Shown here in pieces: positions 26,405 to 35,964 of a DNA stretch of 64,000 nt. Positions within the stretch are counted from its first letter, which is position 1, and the number at the start of each line of letters is the position of its first letter. The notes beneath the pieces were generated by a model. The model ran no database searches. It had not been told where the DNA came from and worked only from the letters and a program-made list of their open reading frames with translations. The translations under genes were made by a program, and so were the position numbers. This DNA is from DAHUXD01 sp963736455. GTDB lineage: Bacteria > Acidobacteriota > Thermoanaerobaculia > UBA5066 > Gp7-AA6. The stretch spans positions 1,205,931 through 1,269,930 of the forward strand of contig CAVTON010000002.1 of assembly GCA_963736455.1 (NCBI GenBank), in the 5' to 3' direction.

Positions 26405-27985
26405 TCAGGGCGTTTGCGGGTCGGGCCTTCGGCGAGCGATCTCGTACAAGGATAGGCGCTCGCTCGACCACACGAGTCGGAGCCATGGCGGGCGTCTCGC
26501 CGGATCCGACCAGGTTGCGACCTGGGGCCGTCGCTTGATCTCCTCGGGTCCGACAGCCACGAAGCGCGCCGAACCGTCGCGCATCCACTGCTCCATCGCC
26601 GACTCCGTATCGAAGGGCGGCAGGTAGACGGCCTCCTGCCCGCAAACGTAGGCGACGTGCGGTTTTCGCGCCAGGACCTTCGCGCCGCGGATCCCCTGCG
26701 CGCGAAAGTAGCCGCATGCGCCGAAGATCTCGCGAGGCTCTTCGGCATACATCACCCGGAGCCGCTCCGCCGCCCGCGAGCCCTGGTACAGGGAGGCCAG
26801 GATGAGCGCCGCGAGGACCGCCGCCGCGACCAGGGACGGCCGAAAGGACGTTCGGCTGGCGAGCCCGTCGATCGACGCCTTCACGGCGAATGCGGAAAGG
26901 GCGCCGAAGAGTGCCGTCGCGAACAGGTAGTACCGGGGCTCGAAGTGGTTCAGGGCCATCAGGAGGAAGAGCAGGCCGACGGGCAGCAGGAGGGCGATCG
27001 CCCTCTTCGACAACCCGCTCCTCCAGGCGAGGATCAGCCCGAGCATCGATGCGAGCCCCATGGGCCACGAGCCGAAGCTCCTCACGAAGCTGCTCGCCAG
27101 GTTCACCGGGTAGCGGGTCGCGATGCGCACCGGGTCGTAGCGGAGGACGTCCGAGAAGGAATGGAACCGGCCCGCCATCGCCTCGATGCCCTCGCGAGAG
27201 GTCTCCCGGCCGTGGATCCCCGGGTAAAACTCGGTCGCCACGTTGAGATAGTTCTCGTTGTAGAAGGCCGAGCCCCGGTGCCGATAGTTCGCGTACAGCC
27301 ACGGAGTCGCGACGCCCATGAAGACGACGGCGAGTCCCGTGAGCAGGAGCAGACGTCTCCGCCAGCTCACCTCGAACAGGTTCACGAAGGCGATCACCAG
27401 GGCGAACGCGACCGGGAGGAACACGGCGTTGTATCGAACCAGGAACGCGAGCGCCGCCAGGGCGCCTCCGGCTCCCACCCTCCAGGCCGGCCGGAGGCGG
27501 GACGCCAGAAAGACGGTTTGAGCGGCCATGCACAACATCAGGAAGGGCATGTCGGTGACCGGCTCGACCGCGAGTCTCGCGAAAACCGGATTGGAGATGA
27601 GCAGGAGCTGGGCGCCGAGACCAACCACGTCTCCCCACGTCTCGCGAAACAGGAGGAAGGCGAGGAAGCCGGTGAGAGCGGCGCTGAAGACGGCGATCGC
27701 CTTTCCTGCCGTGAAGAGGTCGCCCGTCAGGGGACGGACGAGCGCGAGGGCGACGGGGAAGCCCGGTCCGCTGAATCGCTCGTTCGGAAACAGTCCGCCC
27801 GCGATCCGCGCCGCGTCCGGGGCGTAGCGCTCATAGAAGTCGGCGTCGACGTAGGTGCAGATCCGATGACGCCGGGCGAGACAGGCGAAGGCGGCCAGGG
27901 AACCGGCGCAGATCAGGACGGCGGCGATCCAGGAGCGAGCGGTCCGCCGATCCGCGCCGGCATGCGGCGGGGCCGCCGGGTTCAA
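26405..27985 (-). CDS. Membrane glycosyltransferase, GT39/GT83-like (paralogue)
   Basis: This 526-residue multi-pass protein is a clear paralogue of the one at 4014-5615. The shared features are the acidic loop after helix 1 (YVDADFYERYAPDA), the block NENYLNVATEFYPG, then RFHSFSDVLRYDPVRI and YPVNLASSFVRSF, and a soluble tail with ARKPHVAYVCGQ. The start is most likely TTG 27985, overlapping the stop of the deacetylase gene as TTGA. It should add a sugar from a polyprenyl-phosphate donor on the periplasmic side. It is the last gene of the minus-strand sugar operon. Confidence 0.8.
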   Translation of the reverse strand: MNPAAPPHAGADRRTARSWIAAVLICAGSLAAFACLARRHRICTYVDADFYERYAPDAARIAGGLFPNERFSGPGFPVALALVRPLTGDLFTAGKAIAVFSAALTGFLAFLLFRETWGDVVGLGAQLLLISNPVFARLAVEPVTDMPFLMLCMAAQTVFLASRLRPAWRVGAGGALAALAFLVRYNAVFLPVAFALVIAFVNLFEVSWRRRLLLLTGLAVVFMGVATPWLYANYRHRGSAFYNENYLNVATEFYPGIHGRETSREGIEAMAGRFHSFSDVLRYDPVRIATRYPVNLASSFVRSFGSWPMGLASMLGLILAWRSGLSKRAIALLLPVGLLFLLMALNHFEPRYYLFATALFGALSAFAVKASIDGLASRTSFRPSLVAAAVLAALILASLYQGSRAAERLRVMYAEEPREIFGACGYFRAQGIRGAKVLARKPHVAYVCGQEAVYLPPFDTESAMEQWMRDGSARFVAVGPEEIKRRPQVATWSDPARRPPWLRLVWSSERLSLYEIARRRPDPQTP

Positions 27986-28668
27986 GACGGTTTCGGCGAA
28001 GGCCGTCGCGGGTCCCGGTCGGGCGACAGGACCAGCTTCCGGGCGGTGAATCCCTCGGCGAAGCGCGCATTGCACTCGATCCCGCGCAGGCGCAGGACTG
28101 CCCAGAACGTGTCGTCGGACATCCACTGATTGCCCTTCTGCGACGGGAAGAAGCGGCCGAGGTGCGCCACCTTGCGCCGGCAGGCGTCCTCGTCGAGGGG
28201 GACGTAGACGTTCGGCGAGGCCGTGTCTCCGTCGTACTTCGGGATCTCGTATTCGAGGATGAGCTGATCGCGGAACGTGTTCCAGGCGAGCTCGGCGACG
28301 ACCCGGTGATCCTGGTGGGCGTCCTCACGCCGGGGGCAGAAGACGACGTCGGGCGCGGGGCGCCGCTTGAGCCGCTCGAACTCCTCCTTGATCCTCGCCG
28401 ACTGCGACGGAAAGAAGCCGTCCCGGAAGCGCCGGGTGGAGATCCAGAGCGGGTGCGCGCCCTTTCCGAGGGCTCGCCCGCTCGCGCGCGCCTCCTTCGC
28501 CCGGACGGAGCTGCCGCTGAAGACGACCCAGTCGAGAGCGGCGCCCTGGGTCTCGACGAGATGGCGGATCGTTCCCCCGCATCCGATCTCGATGTCGTCG
28601 GAGTGCGCGCCCACGCAAAGGATGCGCAGGGGTCCGCGGGCCGGCCGCGGCAGCTCGAGGCCGATCAT
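27982..28668 (-). CDS. PIG-L/LmbE-family deacetylase
   Basis: This 228-residue protein has the zinc-binding motif AHSDDIEIGCGG (21-32; the usual Pro is Ser) and the second metal motif HQDH (118-121). Family members remove acetyl groups from GlcNAc-type sugars or related small conjugates. The ATG overlaps the stop of the aminotransferase gene (ATGA). In this operon it may deacetylate an amino sugar formed by the aminotransferase, or an intermediate; this is inference. Confidence 0.88.
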   Translation of the reverse strand: MIGLELPRPARGPLRILCVGAHSDDIEIGCGGTIRHLVETQGAALDWVVFSGSSVRAKEARASGRALGKGAHPLWISTRRFRDGFFPSQSARIKEEFERLKRRPAPDVVFCPRREDAHQDHRVVAELAWNTFRDQLILEYEIPKYDGDTASPNVYVPLDEDACRRKVAHLGRFFPSQKGNQWMSDDTFWAVLRLRGIECNARFAEGFTARKLVLSPDRDPRRPSPKPS

Positions 28669-30021
28669 CCGTTGCGCGCCCGGAACACGGGCTGGACGGG
28701 CCGGCCCTCGAGGAATCGCTCGACGCCTCCATCGAGGGCCTGGCGGTAGACCGCGAACGTTCCTCGCAGGGCTTCCACCGTCCGGTCGATGTCGGCGTCG
28801 TCGTGGGAGAAGCTGACGACGAGCGAAGGCATCAGGATCCCGCGCTTGAGCGTCTCCTGGAGGACCAGCGTCCGGAACGCCTGGGATGGATTGCCCTCTA
28901 CGTCGCGGGCCGCGTAGACGAGGTTGCACGCCCGCCCGATGACCAGGAAGTGCTCGGCGACGCCGAGATCCCTCGCCGCTTCCTCGATTCCCTCGCGGAG
29001 ACGCTTGCCCTGGCGATGGAGGACCTCGACGACGCCCTCGCGCTCGTACACGCGGATGGTCGCCATGGCGGCCGCCAGCGCGTGGGTCTCGGCGCCATGC
29101 GTCGTCGAGAGGAGGAAGACGCGATCTCCTTCGTGCCGAAGACCGCCGAGCTCCATGATCTCCCTCCGGCCGACGAGGGCCGAGAGCGCGAACCCGTTGG
29201 CCAGAGCCTTTCCGAAGACCGAGAGGTCGGGGCGAACACCGTAGAGGGTCTGGGCCCCGCCCAGGTGCCAGCGGAAGCCCGTGATCGTCTCGTCGAAGAC
29301 GAGCAGCGCCCCCTCGGCGTCGCACAGGCGGCGCAGGCCCTCGAGATAGCCCGGCTGCGGCTCACGGGCGGAGGCGGGTTCGAGGACGAGGCAGGCGATC
29401 TGCGACGGGAATCGCCGGAAGAGCGTCTCGGCGCTCTCGAGATCGTTGAAGCGGAAGCCCTGGGTCAGCGCCCGGATGCTTTGGGGAATCCCCGCGGCCA
29501 TCGGCGTCGTGCCGATGAACCAGTCGTCGGTCGAGAAAAACGGCTGGTCCCTGCAGATGGCCACGAGGTCGCGTCCCGTGGCGGCGCGGGCCAGCTTGAC
29601 GGCCGCGGTCGTCGTGTCGGAGCCGTTCTTGGCGAACTTGACCATGTCTCCGGGCACGAACGCCGAGGAGAGCCTCGGCGCACTCCACCTCGAGGGGAGA
29701 AGGACGTGTGAAGTTCGTGCCGAGCCGCATCGCCGCGGCCGCCGCCTCGACGACGCTCGGAAAAGCGTGGCCGAGCGTCACGGCGCGCAGGCCCATTCCG
29801 TACTCGACGAACTCTCGTCCGTCGGTGTCCCAGACGTGGCAGCCCCGGCCGCGCGCGATGAAGGCCGGCGCTCCCGCCGGATACTGGTCGTCTCCCTTGG
29901 CGTAGGTGTGGGCGCCGCCGGGAATGAGGTCGTGGGCGCGGGCGCGCCGCTTCGCCGTCGCCGCCGAGTCGGTCAGCGGGGGAGCGCCGGGCTGTTCCGT
30001 CGAACGGATCCTGACGGTCAT
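28665..30021 (-). CDS. Glutamate-1-semialdehyde aminotransferase-like enzyme, one frameshift
   Basis: This is a class III PLP enzyme. The N-terminal part (ending EVECAEALLG) and the main part (VPGDMVKFAKNGSDTTTAAV onward) lie in different frames that join near 29650-29660, giving about 452 residues. FVRNGS-like FAKNGSDTT, LLVFDETITGFR and the Schiff-base Lys in SVFGKALANGFALS are present. True GSA aminomutase belongs to haem synthesis, but copies in glycan loci probably aminate sugar or acyl intermediates. Here the setting between a PIG-L deacetylase and a cytidylyltransferase supports a sugar-pathway role. Confidence 0.8.
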
Positions 30022-30031
30022 GCGCGGACCG

Positions 30032-30820
30032 TCAGGCGCCCGGAGCCGTCTTCCAGACTTCCCAGGGAGTGTCGCCGCGCGTGTACATGTCGTCGAGGAG
30101 CTGCTTCTCCTTGAACGTGTCCATGCCGACGAAGAAGCCTTCGTACTTGTTCGTGATCAGCTGTTTCTTCGCGATGAGCCGTTGGAAGGGCTCCTGGACG
30201 AGCTCCTCGCCCGGTCCCAGGGAGTCGAAGATGGTCGGCCGGAAAACGAAGAACCCGGCGTTGACCCAGATGTCGGACCGCGAGACGTCCTTGATGTCCG
30301 TGACCGAGCCGTCTCCGTTGGCGGTGACCAGGTGAAACGTGAAGCCCGGCCGCGTCGACAGGAAGATCCCGGTCTTGTCGGAGGCTCTCAGCTTGTCGAC
30401 GAGCAGCGGCAGGGGGCAGTTCGAGAGGCCGTCCGTGTAGTTCGCGAGGAAGTACTCCTCGTTCTCGACGTACTTCTGGACCGCCTTCAGGCGCATGCCG
30501 ATGTTGGCATGGAGGCCGGTGTCGACGAAGGTGATCTTCCAGTCCTGGATGTCGCTCGACTCGAGCGCGATGTCGCGGCCCCCGTTGGTCAGGGTGAAGT
30601 CGTTCGAGAGGTACTCGTTGTAGTTCAGGAAGTAGTTCTTGATGATGTCGGCCTTGTAGCCCAGGCAGAGGATGAAGTCCTTGTGCCCGAAGTGGGCGTA
30701 GTACTTCATCACGTACCAGAGAATCGGCCGGTAACCGATGGTGATCATGGGCTTGGGGATGATCTCGGAGTATTCCTTGAGACGCATCCCCAGGCCGCCG
30801 CAAAAGAGTACGACCTTCAT
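30032..30820 (-). CDS. rfbF: Glucose-1-phosphate cytidylyltransferase
   Basis: This 262-residue nucleotidyltransferase makes CDP-glucose from CTP and glucose-1-phosphate. It has the signature FCGGLGMRLKEYSEIIPKPM (GG-G-RL-KP), then YRPILWYVMKYYAHFGHKDFILC, ANYTDGLSNCPL and a C-terminal GDTPWEVWK. These match the RfbF family closely. ATG 30820 puts the GG motif at the proper place. The product normally goes to CDP-glucose 4,6-dehydratase (RfbG), which is not seen in this window. Codon use is somewhat less GC-rich than its neighbours. Confidence 0.92.
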   Translation of the reverse strand: MKVVLFCGGLGMRLKEYSEIIPKPMITIGYRPILWYVMKYYAHFGHKDFILCLGYKADIIKNYFLNYNEYLSNDFTLTNGGRDIALESSDIQDWKITFVDTGLHANIGMRLKAVQKYVENEEYFLANYTDGLSNCPLPLLVDKLRASDKTGIFLSTRPGFTFHLVTANGDGSVTDIKDVSRSDIWVNAGFFVFRPTIFDSLGPGEELVQEPFQRLIAKKQLITNKYEGFFVGMDTFKEKQLLDDMYTRGDTPWEVWKTAPGA

Positions 30821-30925
30821 GAACTGGTTTCTTGGTAGGGCCCCATTGTACCAGCTGCGACGGAGGACCCCGAGAGCGGGCCCGCTGGTGATCCATAGCC
30901 GAAATCTGGTGCGCACTCAGACATT

Positions 30926-30976
30926 GTAGGGGCGGCCCTTGAGGCCGCCCGCGGGCGGGGCGAGCCCCGCCCCTGC
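30926..30976. repeat. REP-like palindromic element
   Basis: This is a single copy of the GTAGGGGCGGC...GCCCCGCCCCTGC element in the gap between the methyltransferase and cytidylyltransferase genes. Its two arms are in the opposite order to the array at 26.2 kb, that is, the element is inverted. Strong GC-rich hairpins are possible. Confidence 0.75.
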
Positions 30977-31021
30977 GACTTCGACGCGAAGCGACTTCCA
31001 TTGCGGAACAGTAAGCGGGAC

Positions 31022-31834
31022 TCAGGCCGTTCCGCGCCTCGGCGCACCGAACACGATCAGCTGTGAGGGCGCCGCACGCCGCCGGAGCGCCTGCGGAAGG
31101 CGCGCCTCGGCCCGGTGCGCCCAGCGGCGATAGGAGCGCTGGAGGCGGCATCTCGGCATGAGGCGGTAAAAGCGCTCGAGACATCCCAGAGGAACGACCT
31201 GAACGCGTCGGAAAAACGGGCGGCCCGCGGCGACGTAGTGATCGGAGGAATTGTCTCGGGTTGGGTGGACGTCGGCCTCTTGCCACTCCCGGAACGCTTT
31301 CCGCGCGAGGCTCGAGGGACGCCCCGGAACCGGCACCATCCAGCGAACCCGATCGAGCAGCCGGCTGTTGACGGCGGGCTCGAAGAATCTCGCTTCGCCC
31401 CCGTCATTCAGCAGAGCCGCCATTCCGGCGAGCGCGTCGGATTCCTCGTCGTGGGTCAGATGATGCAGGAAGGCCTTGCCGACGACGAAGTCGAGCGAGC
31501 GGCGCCGCACCGAACGCAATGACGTCTCCGCGCTCTCGAATCGCAGGTTGTTGAGGCCGGTCCGATCGACGACTTCGCGGAGAATCCTCCCGCTCTCGAT
31601 CGAGAGGTCGGAAGCCGTCACGTCGGCCCCGAGCGCCGCCATCACGCAGGCGTTCTGGCCGTTTCCCGAGCCGAGCTCGAGGACTCTCGTTCCTCGGAGC
31701 CTCCCGGAAAAGTCGCCGAGGTAGAGGCCGTGCCAGCTGGCGTGGACAGAGGTCATGCGATCGAGATAGGTGCGGAGGCGCGACGCGTCGACCCGCCACT
31801 CGAGGACCAGCGTCACCAGCCGGTCGACGTCCAC
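31022..31834 (-). CDS. Class I SAM-dependent methyltransferase
   Basis: This 270-residue protein has motif I VLELGSGNG (51-59), an acidic motif II (VTASDLS) and DFVVGKAFLHHL, the usual motif III/IV region. The C-terminal third is basic (Arg-rich). It lies 43 nt after the DUF4910 gene in a sugar operon, so a nucleotide sugar or glycan is the likely substrate, but the family is too broad to be sure. Confidence 0.8.
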   Translation of the reverse strand: MDVDRLVTLVLEWRVDASRLRTYLDRMTSVHASWHGLYLGDFSGRLRGTRVLELGSGNGQNACVMAALGADVTASDLSIESGRILREVVDRTGLNNLRFESAETSLRSVRRRSLDFVVGKAFLHHLTHDEESDALAGMAALLNDGGEARFFEPAVNSRLLDRVRWMVPVPGRPSSLARKAFREWQEADVHPTRDNSSDHYVAAGRPFFRRVQVVPLGCLERFYRLMPRCRLQRSYRRWAHRAEARLPQALRRRAAPSQLIVFGAPRRGTA

Positions 31835-31877
31835 GGCCCGATATGCCGCATCGGTGGAGTGACCGACGGGAACCGCG

Positions 31878-33222
31878 CTACCGTGACGTCTCCCGCGAGG
31901 AGGCGGGAATCAGGAGGCCATTTTCGAGGAGGCGGTCCGCCGCGGCCCGCACGGCGGCGAAGGCGAGCCCCGATCGTTCGGCGATGTCGAGCAGGGTCGG
32001 TCCGCCGTCGGACTGGTTGAGGACCCAGAGCATCGCCATCTGCAGCTCGCCCGGGTTCGGGTAGCCGCCCATCGAGCCATAGAGGCCCCGCCGGCCGAGC
32101 TGCGGCTCGCCCTTCGGGCTCGTATTGACGTATCGCCCGTTGCCCTCGAGAACCGCGAGGACGGCCAGGTACGCCCGCAGCGAATCGGCGAGGGCCTCCG
32201 GCCGAATGAACGAAAGATCGTCGGCCGACGTGTGGTACTCGGGATAGCGGCCGTGAGGCGTGCGCGTCAGGCTTCCGACGGCGAGGTTGAACCCGGGAGA
32301 TCCGTACTGGCGCTCGTCGTATCCGTATGGAGAAAACTCGAGGATCGTGTGGCCGGGGGCGCGTGTGCCGCAGGACGTGGGCCGCCGCGCGATCGATCTC
32401 GGCGTCGCCGCGGCGGCTCTTCTTGTAGGTCAGCGGCCCCGCGTCGCCTACGCAGGCGGCCACGAGGCCGTGGCGGATTCGGGCGGCGGCCTCGGGGTTG
32501 CCGGAAAGCCAGGCGATCGAGCCGATCGTGCCGGGTACGAAGAGAAATCGGTACGAATAGCGCCGCGGCGCGTCCGCCAGGGAGCGCGCGAGGACGGCGA
32601 GCAGCGCGAGGCCGGACAGGTTGTCGTTGGCGAGCGAGGGGTGGCAGGCATGAGCGGAGAGAAGGATTTCGTCCGTCTCCTCGCCGGGCAGGAACAGCTC
32701 GCCGTAGCTCAGGGCTCCATCGGCGAGCGTCGAGTCGATGACGGCTTCGTAGTCGGCCTCCGGCAGCGCCTCGAGGGCGCGTTGGGAAAGGCAGAACCCC
32801 CAATCGTCCTGGTAGTACGACGTGCGGTACGGGATCCAGTCGGGCCGGTCCGGCAGCGTGTGGAGGCGCGGCCGAAGCTCGGAGAGTCGGAGCCGTTTGC
32901 GGACCGGGACGCTGTAGTTGACGACGTGGAGGTTCGACTCGCGGAAGTCGACGACCCGCCGTCCGCCCGCATCGGCGATCCACGCGTCGCGAATGTTCCA
33001 TTCCCGCGGCACGGTCCAGTCGAGCACGGCCGTTCCCGAGGGGACCTCGTGGATCGTCAGCGGCGCCACCGTCTGCAGGAGCGCGAGCGTCTCGCGGAGC
33101 CCGTTTCCGGTGATGGACCGGCAGATCGGGTAGAGGGTTCCGGCAAGGTCGTGCATCTCGAGCCCGAGCGCGGCGAAATCGGCGCTCTCCGTCAGGGCGG
33201 CAACGCTCCGCTCGCTCGTCAC
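31878..33222 (-). CDS. DUF4910 aminopeptidase-like protein, one frameshift
   Basis: The N-terminal part (MHDLAGTLYPICRSITGNG, LDWTVPREWNIRDAWI, HACHPSLANDNLSGLA) matches the DUF4910/M28-like fold with metal-binding His and Asp residues. One extra base in a C run near 32350 shifts the frame; beyond it GHTILEFSPYGYDERQYGSPGFN, YPEYHTSADD and a C-terminal winged-helix-like tail (TLLDIAERSGLAF...) follow to a stop at 31878-31880. The restored length, about 448, is normal. Members recur in capsule and O-antigen loci beside C-methyltransferases and cytidylyltransferases. Their reaction is not known to me; peptidase or amidase action on a sugar conjugate is possible. Confidence 0.78.
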
Positions 33223-33749
33223 GACCGGAAATCCGGGTAAGTCCGGTCGCGCTCGTTGATCAGAACGACCGGACCCGGCCAGGAGATTCCAAACGCGGGA
33301 TCGTCAAAGCGCACGCCCGAGGCATGTTCGGGACTGTAGGGGGCCGAAATCTGGTAGGTGACCTCGGCGTCGTCGGTCAGGGTCAGGAAGCCGTGCGCGA
33401 AGCCCTCCGGCACGTAGAGCATCCGGCGGGAGTCGGCATCGAGCACGACGCCGAAATGGCCGCGGTACGTCTTCGAGGCCGGCCTCAGGTCGATGATGAC
33501 GTCGTGGACGGCGCCCCGGGTGCATCGCACGAGCTTGGCCTCCGCGAAGGGCGGCCGCTGGAAGTGCATGCCTCGCAGCGTCCCCTTGCGGGGGTTGAAG
33601 GAGAGGCTGGACTGCGCGACGTTCGGGTTCAGTCCCCGCGCCTCGAACTCGCGAGGCTCGAAGATGCGGGCGAAGAAGCCGCGCTCGTCGGCGAAGCGCT
33701 CGGGCTCGATGACCTGAGCGTCCGCGAGGGGCGTCGGATGGAAGATCAT
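33219..33749 (-). CDS. rfbC: dTDP-4-dehydrorhamnose 3,5-epimerase family protein
   Basis: This 176-residue cupin-like enzyme has KGTLRGMHFQ with catalytic His62, the following Lys72 (AEAKLVRC) and YVPEGFAHGF. These are the hallmarks of RfbC/RmlC-type epimerases acting at C3/C5 of a 4-keto nucleotide sugar. With a cytidylyltransferase and C-methyltransferase nearby, its real substrate may be a CDP-sugar rather than dTDP-rhamnose precursor. The end overlaps the DUF4910 gene by 4 nt. Confidence 0.88.
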   Translation of the reverse strand: MIFHPTPLADAQVIEPERFADERGFFARIFEPREFEARGLNPNVAQSSLSFNPRKGTLRGMHFQRPPFAEAKLVRCTRGAVHDVIIDLRPASKTYRGHFGVVLDADSRRMLYVPEGFAHGFLTLTDDAEVTYQISAPYSPEHASGVRFDDPAFGISWPGPVVLINERDRTYPDFRS

Positions 33750-33753
33750 GGCG

Positions 33754-34988
33754 TCACGAGAGAACGGTCACTCGGGGGATCGGGACGACGAAGCGGCCTC
33801 CCCATTCCCGGACGTACGCGAGCTGTTCGACGATCTCGTCCTTGAGGTTCCAGGGAAGGATCAGGATGAAGTCGGGGCGAGCCTCCTGCAATCGCTCGGG
33901 AGCATAGATCGGGATGTGGGTGCCCGGAGTGAACCGGCCGTGTTTGTAGGGGTTGCGATCCACCGCGAACTCCACGAAATCCGTCCGGATGCCGCAGTAG
34001 TTGAGCAGGGTATTGCCCTTGCCGGGCGCTCCGTAGGCGGCGATCGTCTTTCCCTCCCGGCGCGCCTCGATCAGGAACTCGAGGAGGGAGCGCTTGGTCT
34101 CCTCGACGCGCGGGCCGAAGGAGGCGTAGCGCTCGATCGACCGGAAGCCGTCCGCCTCCTCCGCCTTCAGGAGGCTCTCGACCGCCGGCGCCGTCGGGCG
34201 GGCATCGCCCGTGTGGCAGGCGTAGATGCGGAGGGAGCCGCCGTGCGTCGGGAGCTCCTCGACGTCGAAGAGGCGCAGGTCGTGCGAGGAGAAGATGTCG
34301 TCGCACCGTCGACAGCGAGAGATAGGAAAAGTGCTCGTGGTAGATGGTGTCGAACTGGTTGCCCTCCATGAGGCGCCACAGATGCGGAAACTCCATCGTG
34401 ACGACGCCGCCGCGCCGGAGCAGGATCCGCAGGCCGGCGACGAAGTCGTTGATGTCGGGAACGTGCGCCAGGACGTTGTTGCCGACGATGAGATCGGCCG
34501 GGCCGGGTTCGGCCGTCAGAGCGGCCGCCGTGTCGCGCCCGAAGAAGGCGACGCGGGTCGGCACCCCTTTCTCGACCGCGGCGCGGGCGACGTTGGCGGC
34601 GGGCTCGACGCCGAGCACGGGAATGCCCCGGGCGGCGAAATACTGCAGCAGGTAGCCGTCGTTGGACGCGATCTCGACGACGCGGGAGCTGCGCTCCGAG
34701 GCCGAAGCGCTGCACAGCCATCTCCGTATATCGGCGGGCGTGCTCGAGCCACGACGTGGAATAGGACGAGAAATAGGCGTACTCCGTGAAGATCTCGTCG
34801 GGAGAGACGTACTCCTGGAGCTGGACGAGGAAGCAGGCTTCGCAGACCCAGACCCTGAGCGGAAAGAACCGCTCCATCCGGTTCAGCTCGTCGGACGAGA
34901 GGAACGACTCGCAGAGCGGCGACATGCCGAGATCGACGAAAACGCGGCGCAGTGGAGCCGCGCAGAAGCGGCAGACCGGGAGGCTCAA
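33754..34988 (-). CDS. Sugar C-methyltransferase, three-domain type, frameshifted
   Basis: Pieces in three frames give one protein in order. First is a zinc-binding start (CRFC, then CESFL, VCEACFLVQL). A SAM domain follows (SRVVEIASNDGYLL region, LIVGNNVLAHVPDI, HEHFSYLSL). The C-methyltransferase tail then has AYGAPGKGNTLLNYCGI and VDRNPYKHGRFTPGTHIPI. This is the layout of NDP-hexose 3-C-methyltransferases such as TylC3. Breaks lie near 34700, 34620 and 34310. A TTG at 34988 overlaps the stop of the GT2 gene (TTGA) and is the probable start. It should add a methyl branch to a 4-keto sugar. Confidence 0.75.
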
Positions 34989-35943
34989 GGGTTCTTCGCC
35001 CGGTCTCGGATCGCGAGGATGCGGGTACCCATTCTCGATCGGGCGAGGACCGTTCGCGCGGCGACCCGGATGTCGCGCCCGAGCGGATGGATTCCACGGC
35101 GTCGGACGTACCTCCAGACCTCTCGCGCACACCGGAATTTCTGGCTCGGCGAGAGCGGCGAACGGGCGACCGAGCGCAGGTACTCGGCCGGTCGGCGCCA
35201 GTTCGGGAAGATGACGCGCCCCGAGCGCGAGGGGTCGGACCAGCGGATGCGCTCGTAGATCGGAATCGCGCCGCCGCTGTCCGGCCGGAACCGGCGATAG
35301 AAGAGAATGTCCGGGATCTCGACGAGCCGCCCGTGCAGGGCGAACTCGGCCTGCCAGTACGCGTCCGACGAGGGGTACGCCAGCAGCGGAGGCATCCGCC
35401 GGAGCACGTCCGTGCGGATGACGCCCAGGTGGGCGACGACGGGCCGAGGCGCGATGGCGTCCCGCAAAGCGCTCGTGCGGCGATGACGACTTGGAGAAGG
35501 GCCGGGCGTCGAAGGTCCCGATCACCTGGCCGTCCCGGTCGAGCTGAAACGTGCGGGCATGGCAGAACACGACGGCGGGATCGCGGCCGAAGACCTCCAG
35601 GACGGTGCGCAGGTATTCGGGATGCAGGCGGTCGTCATGGGCGATTCCGAGAAAATAGACTCCCCGCGGACTCGAGAAAGCATTGGTAATAGTTGCGATC
35701 TCCGCCGATGTTGGTCTCGTTGCGGAGGTAGCGAACCCGCGGATCACGCTGTGCCGCCGCCCGGCTGATTTCCTCGGTGCGATCGGTCGACGCATTGTCG
35801 GAGATGATGAGCTCGTAGTCGCCGAACGTCTGCTCCGCGATCGAGGCGAGTGTTTCGCCCAGGTATTCCTGGCCGTTGTAAACGGGCAGACCAATACTGA
35901 CGAGGGGCCGGCGCGGCCCCGAACCGGCGTCGGAATCTGCCAT
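34985..35943 (-). CDS. GT2 glycosyltransferase, two frameshifts
   Basis: The N terminus has SIGLPVYNGQEYLGETLASI and DYELIISDNASTD, the classic GT-A opening. Indels near 35680 and 35470 split the frame; the middle piece has FLGIAHDDRLHPEYL (acidic metal-binding pair) and the last has VVAHLGVIRTDVLRRM and YWQAEFALHGRLVEIP. The restored protein is about 319 residues. It is the first sugar gene of the minus-strand operon and should act in the cytoplasm on a lipid-linked acceptor. Confidence 0.75.
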
Positions 35944-35964
35944 CGACAGATGCTACCCCGGGCG

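Noticed and set aside
28665..30021. Annotation as hemL for haem biosynthesis
   Set aside because: The gene is embedded in a nucleotide-sugar operon and overlaps a PIG-L deacetylase gene; haem genes are absent, so a sugar-pathway role is more likely.
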